Shown: positions 27,303-35,841 of the stretch, piece by piece | Position numbering within the stretch: the stretch's first letter is position 1 | Layout of the letters: each line of letters opens with the position of its first letter | DNA from: Sediminibacterium roseum | GTDB taxonomy: Bacteria > Bacteroidota > Bacteroidia > Chitinophagales > Chitinophagaceae | Length of the DNA stretch: 64,000 bases | Assembly (NCBI RefSeq): GCF_009939005.1 | Contig: NZ_JAACJS010000002.1 | Span: 836,646-900,645, forward strand | Direction of reading: 5' to 3' | The notes under the pieces: model-generated | Told to the model about the DNA's origin: nothing | The model's input: only the letters and a program-made list of their open reading frames with translations | The model's database searches: none | Position numbers and translations under genes: made by a program

Positions 27303-28247
27303 ATGGACAATATTTTAATAGCCCTTTCCACCTTCGCTGAATTTGATGCAAAACCGTTGGAGTTGTTGAAAGCGTCGGGCATTCCCTATACCATTCATTC
27401 AACAGGGAAAAGAATAACGAAGGAGGAATTGTTGCAGGCAGGAAAAAATGCAACCGTGATCGTAGCCGGTGTTGAACCATATGATGCGGAAGTGCTTTCA
27501 GCGCTTACCAACCTGCGCTGCATCTCCCGCTGCGGCGTTGGGGTGGATGCGATCGACCTGGAAACGGCAAGTGAAAAAGGCATCACGGTTTTAAATACAC
27601 CCGATGTTCCCACGATCGCTGTTGCCGAACTTGCTATCTCACTTTATTTTTCCCTGAGCCGCAACCTGCGTGTGCAGGCAAACAGCATGGGAAATAAGAA
27701 ATGGGAGCGGCTTGAATCGCATCTTGTGAGTGGCAGAACCATTGGCATCATTGGGTTTGGAAGGATCGGCAGAAAGATCGCCGAGTTTCTCAAGCCGTTC
27801 AACGTGAAGATTCTCGTGGCGGATCCTTTCCTGGCGAAAGAATCTGTTGGCAACCTGGGCGCAACCCTGGTTGATAAAGAAACGTTGTTGCGCGAATCGG
27901 ACATTGTTTCAGTTCACGCCGCAAAATCAAATACACCCGTGATTGGTGCCGATGATTACAGCAGGATGAAGAAAGGCGCACTTCTTGTTAACCTGTCTCG
28001 CGGCGGAATGATCGATGAGGATGGATTGTTGAAAGCCATCCGATCGAAACACCTGGCCGGTGCGGGTCTCGACGTGTTTGCCAAAGAACCCTACAACGGT
28101 CCATTGTGCGATCTTGAAAATGTGATCCTTACCCCGCACAACGCTACATCAACAGTTGAGACACGCGTTGCCATGGAAGTGGAGTGTGTTGAGAACGCCA
28201 TTCGTTTCACCAAAGGTTTGGTAACAGCGGATGAGAAAGTCGTTTAA
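27303..28247 (+). CDS. D-2-hydroxyacid dehydrogenase (phosphoglycerate dehydrogenase-like)
   Basis: The 314-residue protein has RCGVGVDAIDL, the NAD-binding GIIGFGRIGRKIAE near residue 150, and the catalytic triad of the family: Arg in LVNLSRGGMID, Glu in VFAKEP and His in LTPHNATST. Such enzymes reduce 2-oxoacids to D-2-hydroxyacids with NADH. Next to a pyruvate aldolase it could act on a 2-oxo acid or on an acid ether/substituent of the glycan (for example to supply D-lactate or glycerate). No serine pathway genes lie nearby. Its end overlaps the next start by 17 bp. Confidence 0.85.
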   Translation: MDNILIALSTFAEFDAKPLELLKASGIPYTIHSTGKRITKEELLQAGKNATVIVAGVEPYDAEVLSALTNLRCISRCGVGVDAIDLETASEKGITVLNTPDVPTIAVAELAISLYFSLSRNLRVQANSMGNKKWERLESHLVSGRTIGIIGFGRIGRKIAEFLKPFNVKILVADPFLAKESVGNLGATLVDKETLLRESDIVSVHAAKSNTPVIGADDYSRMKKGALLVNLSRGGMIDEDGLLKAIRSKHLAGAGLDVFAKEPYNGPLCDLENVILTPHNATSTVETRVAMEVECVENAIRFTKGLVTADEKVV

Positions 28248-29202
28248 AACATTGATGTTCCATGGCGTTGCCGATGATATGAGTGAACACTGCGTGTTCA
28301 TGCCAAGCAGGAACTGTTTTGTACGCACGGACGATTTTGAAAAAGCGATCGATTATTGCAGCAGCCGTTTTAAAATTCTTCGTCCCGGTGACCTGGATGC
28401 GTATTTTGATGGAACTGCTTCAGACGATGGTATATTTATTACAGTTGACGACGGGCTTCAATATTTTTTCGATCATGCTTTGCCCGTTTTAAAAAAATAC
28501 AATGCGCCGGCAACGGTCTTCATTACATCAGACTGGACAAACGAGGGAATAGAGCCTGCGATATTCGCGCTTGAATATCATTTGTACAGCAAACTGCCCG
28601 CGAAACTTGTTGTTAAAAAAAACGAGCTGCATTTCGAACGACAAGTGACCGGAAAAAGCGGTATCAATGCAGTGTTGAATGAATTGTGGAACGAGCTTTT
28701 TAACAGGAAAATCTCCGCAAATTCCATCCGTGCAAACGAGATATCCCTGAATGGCGTTCCAATGAATGAATTAACGGATGAGGGCAACCCCGGGTACTGG
28801 AAACCCGCATCATGGGAAACCATTCGCGCCGCGCACCTAAGCGGCATCATCGATATTGGCGGGCATGGAAAAACGCATACCCCTTTTTCATGGTTGCGTG
28901 CGGATGAGCTGGAACAGGAGATGGCCGAAAACAAAAAAGAGATCCAAACGCATTTGAATACAGAAGCAGTTGTTTGCACATTTCCGCACGGTATGTATGA
29001 TGAGAAAACACTTGCCGTGGTTGGGAAACATTTCGCTTACGGGTTTACAAACAGGGTGGTGCCGGCTGCTGTTGAAACGAGGACGTGCCTATCGCGTTAC
29101 AATGTTCCATTTCAGAGGCCCAATTCAATCCCGTCGTTATTGTCGTACCCCTTTGCAGGAAAGATATTGCGCAAGGCGGGGGCGGTAAGCGGCTGGTATT
29201 GA
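28231..29202 (+). CDS. Polysaccharide deacetylase (NodB-like)
   Basis: The 323-residue protein has LMFHGV at the start, NodB motif 1 as ITVDDG (usually TFDDG, Phe to Val), GGHGKTHTPFSWL as the His-x-x-x-His metal motif, and FPHGMYDE as motif 3. Family 4 carbohydrate esterases use a metal to remove N- or O-acetyl groups. There is no signal peptide, so it probably acts in the cytoplasm on lipid- or nucleotide-linked sugar. It overlaps the preceding dehydrogenase gene by 17 bp. Confidence 0.82.
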   Translation: MRKSFKTLMFHGVADDMSEHCVFMPSRNCFVRTDDFEKAIDYCSSRFKILRPGDLDAYFDGTASDDGIFITVDDGLQYFFDHALPVLKKYNAPATVFITSDWTNEGIEPAIFALEYHLYSKLPAKLVVKKNELHFERQVTGKSGINAVLNELWNELFNRKISANSIRANEISLNGVPMNELTDEGNPGYWKPASWETIRAAHLSGIIDIGGHGKTHTPFSWLRADELEQEMAENKKEIQTHLNTEAVVCTFPHGMYDEKTLAVVGKHFAYGFTNRVVPAAVETRTCLSRYNVPFQRPNSIPSLLSYPFAGKILRKAGAVSGWY

Positions 29203-29235
29203 TTTAATTTCAGGAATCGTTATAAAAAAGAAACA

Positions 29236-29532
29236 ATGACAAGAGCAGAAATCAATGACATCGTTATCGCCACTTTCAAACGGGTGATCAACGACAGCGA
29301 TAAAACAATAGACAGTGAGCCAACACCGGATACGGCGATCATGGGCAGCGAAAGCATCTTTGATTCGGTAGACCTGGTAACTTTTATCGTGGCATTGGAA
29401 CAGACGCTGGAAGATGACCACAACATATCGATCACGCTGGCAGACGACCGTGCTTTGGGACAAGCGGTGAGCCCGTTTAAAAGCATAGGCACGATCCGCG
29501 ACTACATTGAAGTATTGGTAAACGAAAAATAA
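29236..29532 (+). CDS. Acyl carrier protein
   Basis: A 98-residue ACP. The phosphopantetheine site is Ser44 in FDSVDLVTFIVALEQ (the usual DSLDxV pattern), with an acidic helix II (LEDDHNISITL). It is longer than the fatty-acid ACP by an N-terminal extension and has an extra loop (DDRALGQAV). It begins the acyl cassette: the reductase, hydrolase, KAS III and ligase genes follow within about 10 bp of each other. It probably carries the acyl chain attached to a sugar of this glycan. Confidence 0.88.
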   Translation: MTRAEINDIVIATFKRVINDSDKTIDSEPTPDTAIMGSESIFDSVDLVTFIVALEQTLEDDHNISITLADDRALGQAVSPFKSIGTIRDYIEVLVNEK

Positions 29533-29540
29533 TCTACTGC

Positions 29541-30233
29541 ATGGTCATTTTGATAACAGGCACCAGCCGCGGTATCGGCAAAGAACTGGCGCAGCATTAT
29601 CTTGCTGCGGGGCACGCTGTTATTGGATGCAGCCGGAAGGTTGTTGATCACGGCGATGACAAGTATACACATTACGTTCTCGATGTTACGGACGAAAGAT
29701 TGGTGAAAAATATGTTCAGCGAGATCCGGAAAAAACATGGGAGGCTCGATGTACTCATCAACAATGCTGCGGTAAACCAGACCCTTGCACCTGTGTTGCT
29801 GGTATCTGTACAGGCAGCGATCAATACGATGCATACAAATTTTATCGGAACATTTCTTTTTTCTCGCGAAGCCGCAAAACTGATGATGAAAAACCATTCG
29901 GGCCGCATCATCAACCTCGGAAGTATGGCCATAAGGCATGAAGAGAAAGGTGAGGCGATCTACACGGCGTCAAAAGCAGCGGTTGTTTCGTTTACAAGGG
30001 TGTTTGCCAAGGAAGTGTTCCAACATGGGATCACCTGCAATGTTGTTTCGCCTTCGGCGATCGATACCGACCTCCTGAAAAACATAGACAGCGATGCATT
30101 GCAAAAAGTGTTGCAGCGAAATGCGATCCCTGAAATGGGTACAACGGGAGAGCTGGCGCATACCCTGGACTGGCTCATCGATCCTGCCAGCGATACAATA
30201 ACCGGACAGCATATTTACCTCGGAGGTGTTTGA
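29541..30233 (+). CDS. SDR ketoreductase of the acyl cassette (FabG-like)
   Basis: A 230-residue SDR: LITGTSRGIGKELAQHY, NNAAVNQ, Ser in INLGSMAIRHEE, and YTASKAAVVSF for the catalytic Tyr-Lys; end GQHIYLGGV. It lies between an ACP and a KAS III gene, so reduction of a 3-ketoacyl-ACP to 3-hydroxyacyl-ACP is the most likely role. A sugar substrate cannot be excluded. Its stop codon (30231-30233) comes 4 nt before the next ATG. Confidence 0.85.
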   Translation: MVILITGTSRGIGKELAQHYLAAGHAVIGCSRKVVDHGDDKYTHYVLDVTDERLVKNMFSEIRKKHGRLDVLINNAAVNQTLAPVLLVSVQAAINTMHTNFIGTFLFSREAAKLMMKNHSGRIINLGSMAIRHEEKGEAIYTASKAAVVSFTRVFAKEVFQHGITCNVVSPSAIDTDLLKNIDSDALQKVLQRNAIPEMGTTGELAHTLDWLIDPASDTITGQHIYLGGV

Positions 30234-30237
30234 GAAA

Positions 30238-30867
30238 ATGGAGATCAGGAGAATTGTAAACGGGAAATGGGAGGAGAATTGTTACATCGTTTCCGATGGG
30301 CAGGATGCAGTGATCATTGATCCCGGTGGAAATTTTGAGGAGCTGGAAGAATACACCAACGGGAATGGTTTAAAAGTATGGGCGGTAATAAACACACATG
30401 CCCATTTTGACCACATTGTTTCGGTAGCGGATGTGGTGGATGCGTTCAAGTGCCCGTTTTACCTGCATTCGGCGGATAAGCGTTTGTTGCGATCCGCAAA
30501 TCTTTATATGTCGCTTTTTATGGGCGAAGCGCCGATCCGGGTTCCTGTTGTAGATCGTGAATTGGACAACACTGCGTTGCCGCTAGTATTCGGCAACTTA
30601 CGAATAGAAGTGATGCATACACCGGGGCATACAGATGGCGGTGTTTGTTTCCTGATCGGCGATCACTTGTTCACGGGTGACACCTTGATGAAAGGATCGA
30701 TCGGAAGGCTCGACCTTCCCGGCGGGAACAAAGAAAAAATGAAAATCTCTTTACAGAAAATCGCGTCTATGCCAAACGGGTTGAAAATTTATCCTGGCCA
30801 TGGCGAAACATCAACCATCGCAGCAGAGCTTGAACACAATGAGGCTTTCAAGAGTTTTTTAAAATGA
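30238..30867 (+). CDS. Metallo-beta-lactamase-fold hydrolase (glyoxalase II-like)
   Basis: A 209-residue protein with the MBL zinc motif THAHFDH (HxHxDH), a later His in MHTPGHTDGG, Asp in FTGDTL and His in YPGHGETS. It has the size and pattern of glyoxalase II/thioester hydrolases. Within an ACP/KAS III cassette, thioester hydrolysis or release of an acyl group is the likely role. The start is ATG 30238; the longer TTG form would overlap the previous stop. The next ATG overlaps its stop by 4 nt (ATGA), a sign of coupled translation. Confidence 0.87.
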   Translation: MEIRRIVNGKWEENCYIVSDGQDAVIIDPGGNFEELEEYTNGNGLKVWAVINTHAHFDHIVSVADVVDAFKCPFYLHSADKRLLRSANLYMSLFMGEAPIRVPVVDRELDNTALPLVFGNLRIEVMHTPGHTDGGVCFLIGDHLFTGDTLMKGSIGRLDLPGGNKEKMKISLQKIASMPNGLKIYPGHGETSTIAAELEHNEAFKSFLK

Positions 30868-31868
30868 ATGGAACGATCAAACATATCGAATACCACCTTC
30901 CTGCCAGGATCGTGACCAATACGGACCTGCGCAACGAGTTCCCGGATTGGGATGTAGACAAGATCGAAAAAAAATCCGGTGTGGAACAAAGGCACATTGC
31001 ATCGGCTGAAGAAACCGCTTTCGACCTGTCGGTTAAAGCATGCGAAAAATTATTTGAACAGTTCGACCGGGAAAATATCGACGGCATCATCTACTGCACA
31101 CAGAGCCCTGATTACATCATGCCTTCGAATGCGTTTTTGCTGCAGCGTCATTTCAAACTCAGCGAACGCGCGTTTGCTTTTGATTTTAACCATGCCTGCA
31201 CCGGCTATATATATGGTTTGATGATGGCCGATTCATTCATCCGTTCTGGGGTAGCGAAGAATATACTGCTGGTGAATGCGGATACCTATTCAAAATTCAT
31301 CAACACGAAAGACCGGTCCACGCGCGTATTGTTCGGTGACGGCGCAGCGGCGTCTGTTATTGGTGTTTCAGAAAACGGAACGGGCATCAAAGATGTTGTT
31401 CTTGCAACGCATGGTGATGGGTATGATAAGTTTATGATTCCCGCGGGCGGTATGCGTTTGCCAAAGTCGGCAGCCACCGCCATCGAAACCGCCGATCATG
31501 CCGGCAACATCAGGAGCGCTGATGATATCAGGATGGATGGCCTTGCCGTTTGGTCGTTCATCAATTCAAAAGTACCGCAACAGGTAAACGAATTGCTCGG
31601 GTGCAACGGCCTTGCGCTCGCAGACATCGATCTCTTTATTTTTCACCAGGCAAGCCTGATGACGATCGAATCGTTGGTAAAGAAAATGCAATTGCCGGGT
31701 GAGAAGGTTTTTATGAACATCGGTAAGATCGGTAACACGGTTTCTGCATCCATACCCATTGCCATAAAAGACGCGATGGATTGTGGTAAAATGCGGCCGG
31801 GGCAAAAGATAATTCTCTGCGGGTTTGGCGTAGGGCTTTCTTACGGAACCCTTTTGTTAAACACATGA
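30864..31868 (+). CDS. 3-oxoacyl-ACP synthase III-like (KAS III/FabH family)
   Basis: The 334-residue thiolase-fold protein keeps the KAS III triad at nearly FabH positions: Cys112 in HACTGY, His261 in FHQAS and Asn291 in IGNTVSAS. SGVEQRH near residue 38 and GDGAAA near 158 are also typical. It would join an acyl-CoA or acyl-ACP to malonyl-ACP. Together with the ACP, ketoreductase and ligase this would make a short 3-hydroxyacyl chain for glycan decoration. A housekeeping FabH would normally lie with plsX or fabD instead of here. Confidence 0.92.
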   Translation: MNGTIKHIEYHLPARIVTNTDLRNEFPDWDVDKIEKKSGVEQRHIASAEETAFDLSVKACEKLFEQFDRENIDGIIYCTQSPDYIMPSNAFLLQRHFKLSERAFAFDFNHACTGYIYGLMMADSFIRSGVAKNILLVNADTYSKFINTKDRSTRVLFGDGAAASVIGVSENGTGIKDVVLATHGDGYDKFMIPAGGMRLPKSAATAIETADHAGNIRSADDIRMDGLAVWSFINSKVPQQVNELLGCNGLALADIDLFIFHQASLMTIESLVKKMQLPGEKVFMNIGKIGNTVSASIPIAIKDAMDCGKMRPGQKIILCGFGVGLSYGTLLLNT

Positions 31869-33223
31869 TCATGCAGGAAGAGAACAGCATTTCATTTTTG
31901 CTGGAACGATTTGACGCCCACCAACATGAGGAATCCATAATCTGGAATGACAAGTCATTTTCGTACCAATGGCTCATGGAGCGGGTTGTTTTTTTCGAGG
32001 AATATATCTCGCAAAACGACATCGCCGAAGGGACTGTTGTTGCACTGAAGGGCGATTTTACGCCAAACAGCATCGCCTTGTTCCTTGCGCTCGTTAAAAA
32101 AAATGCGATCGTGGTTCCCTTGGTTGCTACGGTAAAGAACGAAGAAGAATTGGTAACGATCTCGGGCGCCGGTGCTGTTTTTACGATCGATCAAAACGAC
32201 GAATGCAGTGTTGTAAAGAACGGCCGGCAGGCCACTCATGCGTTTTACGATATCATAAGGGACCGCAGGCATCCGGGCCTGGTTTTGTTTTCGTCGGGAA
32301 CTTCAGGGGAGCCAAAATGCGCGGTGCACGATTTCGCAAAACTGCTCGACAAGTTCCGCACAAAACGGACGGCGCTGCGGACATTGAATTTCCTGTTGTT
32401 TGATCATTGGGGTGGATTGAATACGATGCTGCATATTTTATCGAACGGCGGCGTAGTGATTTCCACCAAAGACCGTTCGCCGGCAAACATCTGCCGTTTG
32501 ATAGAAAGATACAAGATCGAATTGTTACCCGCTTCCCCAACTTTTCTGAACCTCCTGCTGCTAAGCGAAGCGTACAATGAATTTGACCTGGGCAGCCTTA
32601 AAATTATTTCTTACGGAACAGAGCCCATGTTGCCATCAACGCTCCGGCGTTTGAAAGAATTGTTCCCGAACGTGAAGCTGCAGCAAACCTATGGCCTGAT
32701 CGAATTGGGCGTGCTGCGTTCAAAATCGGAAAGCGACGAATCGCTTTGGGTAAAATTGGGTGGTGATGGATACGAACTGCGCGTGGTGGATGGGCTGCTG
32801 GAGATAAAAGCTGCTTCGGCTATGCTTGGATACCTGAACGCACCGAGCCCTTTTACAGAAGATGGATGGTTCAAAACAGGTGATGCTGTTGAAGTGAATG
32901 GAGCGTATTTCAGGATACTGGGCAGAAAGTCGGAGCTCATCAATGTAGGAGGCGAAAAAGTATATCCTTCCGAAATAGAAACGGTGATACAGGAGATGCC
33001 AAACATAGCAGAAGTTATGGTATATGGCGAAAAAAGCCCGATCACGGGGATGATCGTGGTTGCCCGCGTAAGGTTGTTTGAAGAAGAAGATAGAAAAGAT
33101 CTCGCCAGCCGGGTAAAAAAACATTGCAGGCAGGTGCTTGCGCCTTATAAAATTCCGGTGAAGATAGTTGTAGACAACGAAGTACAATATGGCGACCGCC
33201 TGAAGAAAACAAGGGTGTCGTAA
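31865..33223 (+). CDS. AMP-forming acyl/aryl-acid ligase (ANL superfamily)
   Basis: The 452-residue protein has the ANL core motifs: the phosphate loop LFSSGTSGEPK, QQTYGLIELG, GWFKTGDAVE, GRKSELINVGGEKV at the domain hinge, and a terminal catalytic Lys in DRLKKTR. It is shorter at the N-terminus than acetyl-CoA synthetases, similar to acyl-ACP ligases of natural-product clusters. Loading a carboxylic acid on the ACP encoded at 29236 is the likely role. It overlaps the KAS III gene by 4 nt. Confidence 0.88.
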   Translation: MIMQEENSISFLLERFDAHQHEESIIWNDKSFSYQWLMERVVFFEEYISQNDIAEGTVVALKGDFTPNSIALFLALVKKNAIVVPLVATVKNEEELVTISGAGAVFTIDQNDECSVVKNGRQATHAFYDIIRDRRHPGLVLFSSGTSGEPKCAVHDFAKLLDKFRTKRTALRTLNFLLFDHWGGLNTMLHILSNGGVVISTKDRSPANICRLIERYKIELLPASPTFLNLLLLSEAYNEFDLGSLKIISYGTEPMLPSTLRRLKELFPNVKLQQTYGLIELGVLRSKSESDESLWVKLGGDGYELRVVDGLLEIKAASAMLGYLNAPSPFTEDGWFKTGDAVEVNGAYFRILGRKSELINVGGEKVYPSEIETVIQEMPNIAEVMVYGEKSPITGMIVVARVRLFEEEDRKDLASRVKKHCRQVLAPYKIPVKIVVDNEVQYGDRLKKTRVS

Positions 33224-33227
33224 ACAG

Positions 33228-34754
33228 ATGAAGAGGCCGCTTTCACTTACCCAGTCACAATTTCAATACATCGTTGAACAATCGGAGGCGATCCTCGAAA
33301 AACATGCATCCGATTTTTCAATCGTTGGCAATGCATGGTTGAATGTATTACATAGCCATCCATCGATACAGGAGCGTTACGTTCGTGTGTTCCATAAAAG
33401 GACGGTACCTGAATTGATCACAGATGTGTTGCGGGGAGCAGTAAATATTTTGGCCGGCCTCATTCGGTCGCTTACCATGATTTTTAAAACCCCTGGCCTG
33501 AGTAAGATCAAACCGCAAACGGATGTGCTTTTTATATCTCATCTGTTGAATGCATCCACACCCAAACATGCGCCTGATTTTTATTTCCAGGAATTACCGG
33601 ACTACCTGCAGTCGCAGGGCTACCATGTAGCAGTTGGGCTGATGAATCATGTTCCGGCTTTCAAAGGATGGGTGGATGATGAGACCGCTTCGGCGCAACC
33701 AGAGAAGTTTGTATTGCCATTGCAGCTTGCTCCTGTTGCCGAATTAAAGATCATAAGCAGGGCTTTGCGGACAGCGTTTTTTTTCTTCCGGCAATACCTC
33801 GAAGAGAAGGATCCGTTGCGAAAATCGTTCTTAAGGGAATTATCCGGGAATACACTTTCACCGCACACGCTCCGAGCTTACCGTTTGTACGAAACGCTGG
33901 TGCCCGTGATCAGACAAACCAATATAAAAACGATTGCGTTTACATACGAAGGACACTCATGGGAAAGGATGGCTTGCCATGCAGCAAAAACGGCTCCGCG
34001 TAAAATAATGGCAATAGGATACCAGCACACCATATTGTTTCCAAGTTCACATTCCATAAAAAAATCGCGTGGGGCCGCTTATGATCCTGATTTGATACTC
34101 ACGGTTGGCGGAGTTACACGCGGTATACTCATGGCCTCGGGTGAATTGAGAAATACGGCCATCCTGGAATACGGCTCACCAAGATTAAAGCGGGAGCCCG
34201 TATATACACCAGTTGGGGAGACCGTCAACGCGTGCCTTGTTACACCCGAAGGTTTGGTCAACGAGTGCATGGCTTTGTTCGGGTTTGCTGTGAAAGCGGC
34301 GATAGCGATGCCGGAAACAAGTTTTATTTTCCGCACGCACCCAACGATCCGTTTTACAGACCTGCAGGAAGAAGAGCCCCTGCTTCGCGAGTTGCCGCCG
34401 AATATTATTCTTTCGACAAATAAAAACATCGACGACGATTTTAAAAGATCAAGCTGGTTGTTGTACCGTAACTCATCCGTTGCTTTTTTTGCAGTGCTTT
34501 CCGGTTTGCGGCCCCTGTACCTGCAGATAGGCGCTGAAATTTCAGATGATGTGTTGTATGCGCTGAAGAGCTGGCGCAAAACGGTTACGGATCTTAGCGA
34601 TCTGGAAAAGATTTTTGCGCAGGATGCACATACTTCGTCGGAAGAGAGAACTGCAGAACGTGAAGAGGCCTTCGCGTTTTGCAGGAAGTACATGATCCCA
34701 TATGACGTAAAGGTTTTCGAACAGTTCATCAAAGAAGGAGCGATGCATGCCTGA
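33228..34754 (+). CDS. Large putative surface-glycan transferase (GT-B-like)
   Basis: The 508-residue protein is not recognised as a whole. Its C-terminal half reads like the nucleotide-binding half of GT-B enzymes of surface polysaccharide loci: TYEGHSWERM, AIGYQHTILFPSSHS, PDLILTVGG, FIFRTHPTIRF and RNSSVAFFAVLSGLRPLYL. Similar strings are found in the 'surface carbohydrate biosynthesis' proteins of Leptospira and other bacteria. The N-terminal 120 residues are helical with one hydrophobic stretch near residue 70-85. It could transfer an acidic sugar such as Kdo or a nonulosonate, but this is speculation. It overlaps the next start by 8 bp. Confidence 0.55.
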   Translation: MKRPLSLTQSQFQYIVEQSEAILEKHASDFSIVGNAWLNVLHSHPSIQERYVRVFHKRTVPELITDVLRGAVNILAGLIRSLTMIFKTPGLSKIKPQTDVLFISHLLNASTPKHAPDFYFQELPDYLQSQGYHVAVGLMNHVPAFKGWVDDETASAQPEKFVLPLQLAPVAELKIISRALRTAFFFFRQYLEEKDPLRKSFLRELSGNTLSPHTLRAYRLYETLVPVIRQTNIKTIAFTYEGHSWERMACHAAKTAPRKIMAIGYQHTILFPSSHSIKKSRGAAYDPDLILTVGGVTRGILMASGELRNTAILEYGSPRLKREPVYTPVGETVNACLVTPEGLVNECMALFGFAVKAAIAMPETSFIFRTHPTIRFTDLQEEEPLLRELPPNIILSTNKNIDDDFKRSSWLLYRNSSVAFFAVLSGLRPLYLQIGAEISDDVLYALKSWRKTVTDLSDLEKIFAQDAHTSSEERTAEREEAFAFCRKYMIPYDVKVFEQFIKEGAMHA

Positions 34755-35841
34755 TTTCAGCATCACCCATATTGTAGCGGCTGATATCCCGCGGGTATCG
34801 CAATACCTTGAAACAAAATCGGGTGGTGTTTATACAAAGCAGGATTGGATGCGCATCCTGGAATGGATCTGGATCAACAATCCAAATGTTGAAACGAGTA
34901 CGATCCTCGGCTGGTCGATCACTGACGAGAACGATACGATACACGGCGTGCTCGGGAACATTGCTGCGAAATGTGTGGTTGATGGTGTTGTACATCCATC
35001 TTACTGGGCCACAAGCTGGTTTGTAGATGAGGATGCACGCAAACACAGCCTTGAATTATTTATGAACTATGTTAAACAAGGCGGGCTGCTGATGAGCAAT
35101 ACACCCAATCCTTCTGTTGAAACGATGCTTGTAAAAGCATTCAAATACAAACGTGCGGATTCACCTTGGTTTACGGGCTCGTTCCTGTTCCCGGTCAAGC
35201 CTTTGAAAGATTTTTTCAGTGCCAGGAAAAACAATGGGTCGCTGTTGAAACGCGCTGCGCTTACAGCGGCATCGGTTCTGTTGAAGATCCCGCAGGCATT
35301 TGTTTTTTTTAAGGGCAGGGCCAACAAAACATTCCGCGGGATTTCTGTGGCATGCGTTGATAATTTCTCGAGCGAAACCGACGAATGGTTTGAGGCGTTC
35401 AGCCGGCAACACCGTTTTGCTATGAACCGCTCGGCGGCGATGTATCGCTGGATCTTCCTTGACCGCAGCAACCGTTCTTCCTTCAAGCCATTTGAAATAA
35501 GACACGCGGGAAAGATCCTCGGTTACCTGGTCTTCAAAACAAAATACAACGCCACTTCCGGTTTTCATTACATGGAACTGGTTGATGAGGCTTTGCTGCC
35601 CATGGACGATGCACTTTTGCGGCAGGTGATCATCAAAACATATTACAAGGCAAACCTGCACGCCTCACATGAAACGTTTCTGATCATGCGTTCCAATAAT
35701 GAAAAGGTAAAACAGGTGTTGCGTGGTTTGTTTGGAATAGCGGTGAACAAGGTAGAGAAGACCTATTATAAACAATCTTTTCTTAAGAGGGACGAACAAC
35801 CCTTCCTTACTTCGCTGGATGGCGATAGCATTTTCTTCTGA
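34747..35841 (+). CDS. GNAT-like acyltransferase, family not recognised
   Basis: This 364-residue protein has no firm family match. The N-terminal half (ISGHI-like ITHIVAADIPRVSQYL, WIWINNPN, SWFVDEDARKHSLELFMNYV) has the helix and strand pattern of a GNAT acyltransferase with a loosely conserved acetyl-CoA loop region. The second half (HRFAMNRSAAMYRWIFLDR, GYLVFKTKY) could be a second GNAT-like lobe, as in FemAB/GNAT tandem folds. Since it follows the acyl cassette it may move the acyl group to an amino sugar. Confidence is moderate for the fold and low for the role. Confidence 0.5.
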   Translation: MPDFSITHIVAADIPRVSQYLETKSGGVYTKQDWMRILEWIWINNPNVETSTILGWSITDENDTIHGVLGNIAAKCVVDGVVHPSYWATSWFVDEDARKHSLELFMNYVKQGGLLMSNTPNPSVETMLVKAFKYKRADSPWFTGSFLFPVKPLKDFFSARKNNGSLLKRAALTAASVLLKIPQAFVFFKGRANKTFRGISVACVDNFSSETDEWFEAFSRQHRFAMNRSAAMYRWIFLDRSNRSSFKPFEIRHAGKILGYLVFKTKYNATSGFHYMELVDEALLPMDDALLRQVIIKTYYKANLHASHETFLIMRSNNEKVKQVLRGLFGIAVNKVEKTYYKQSFLKRDEQPFLTSLDGDSIFF

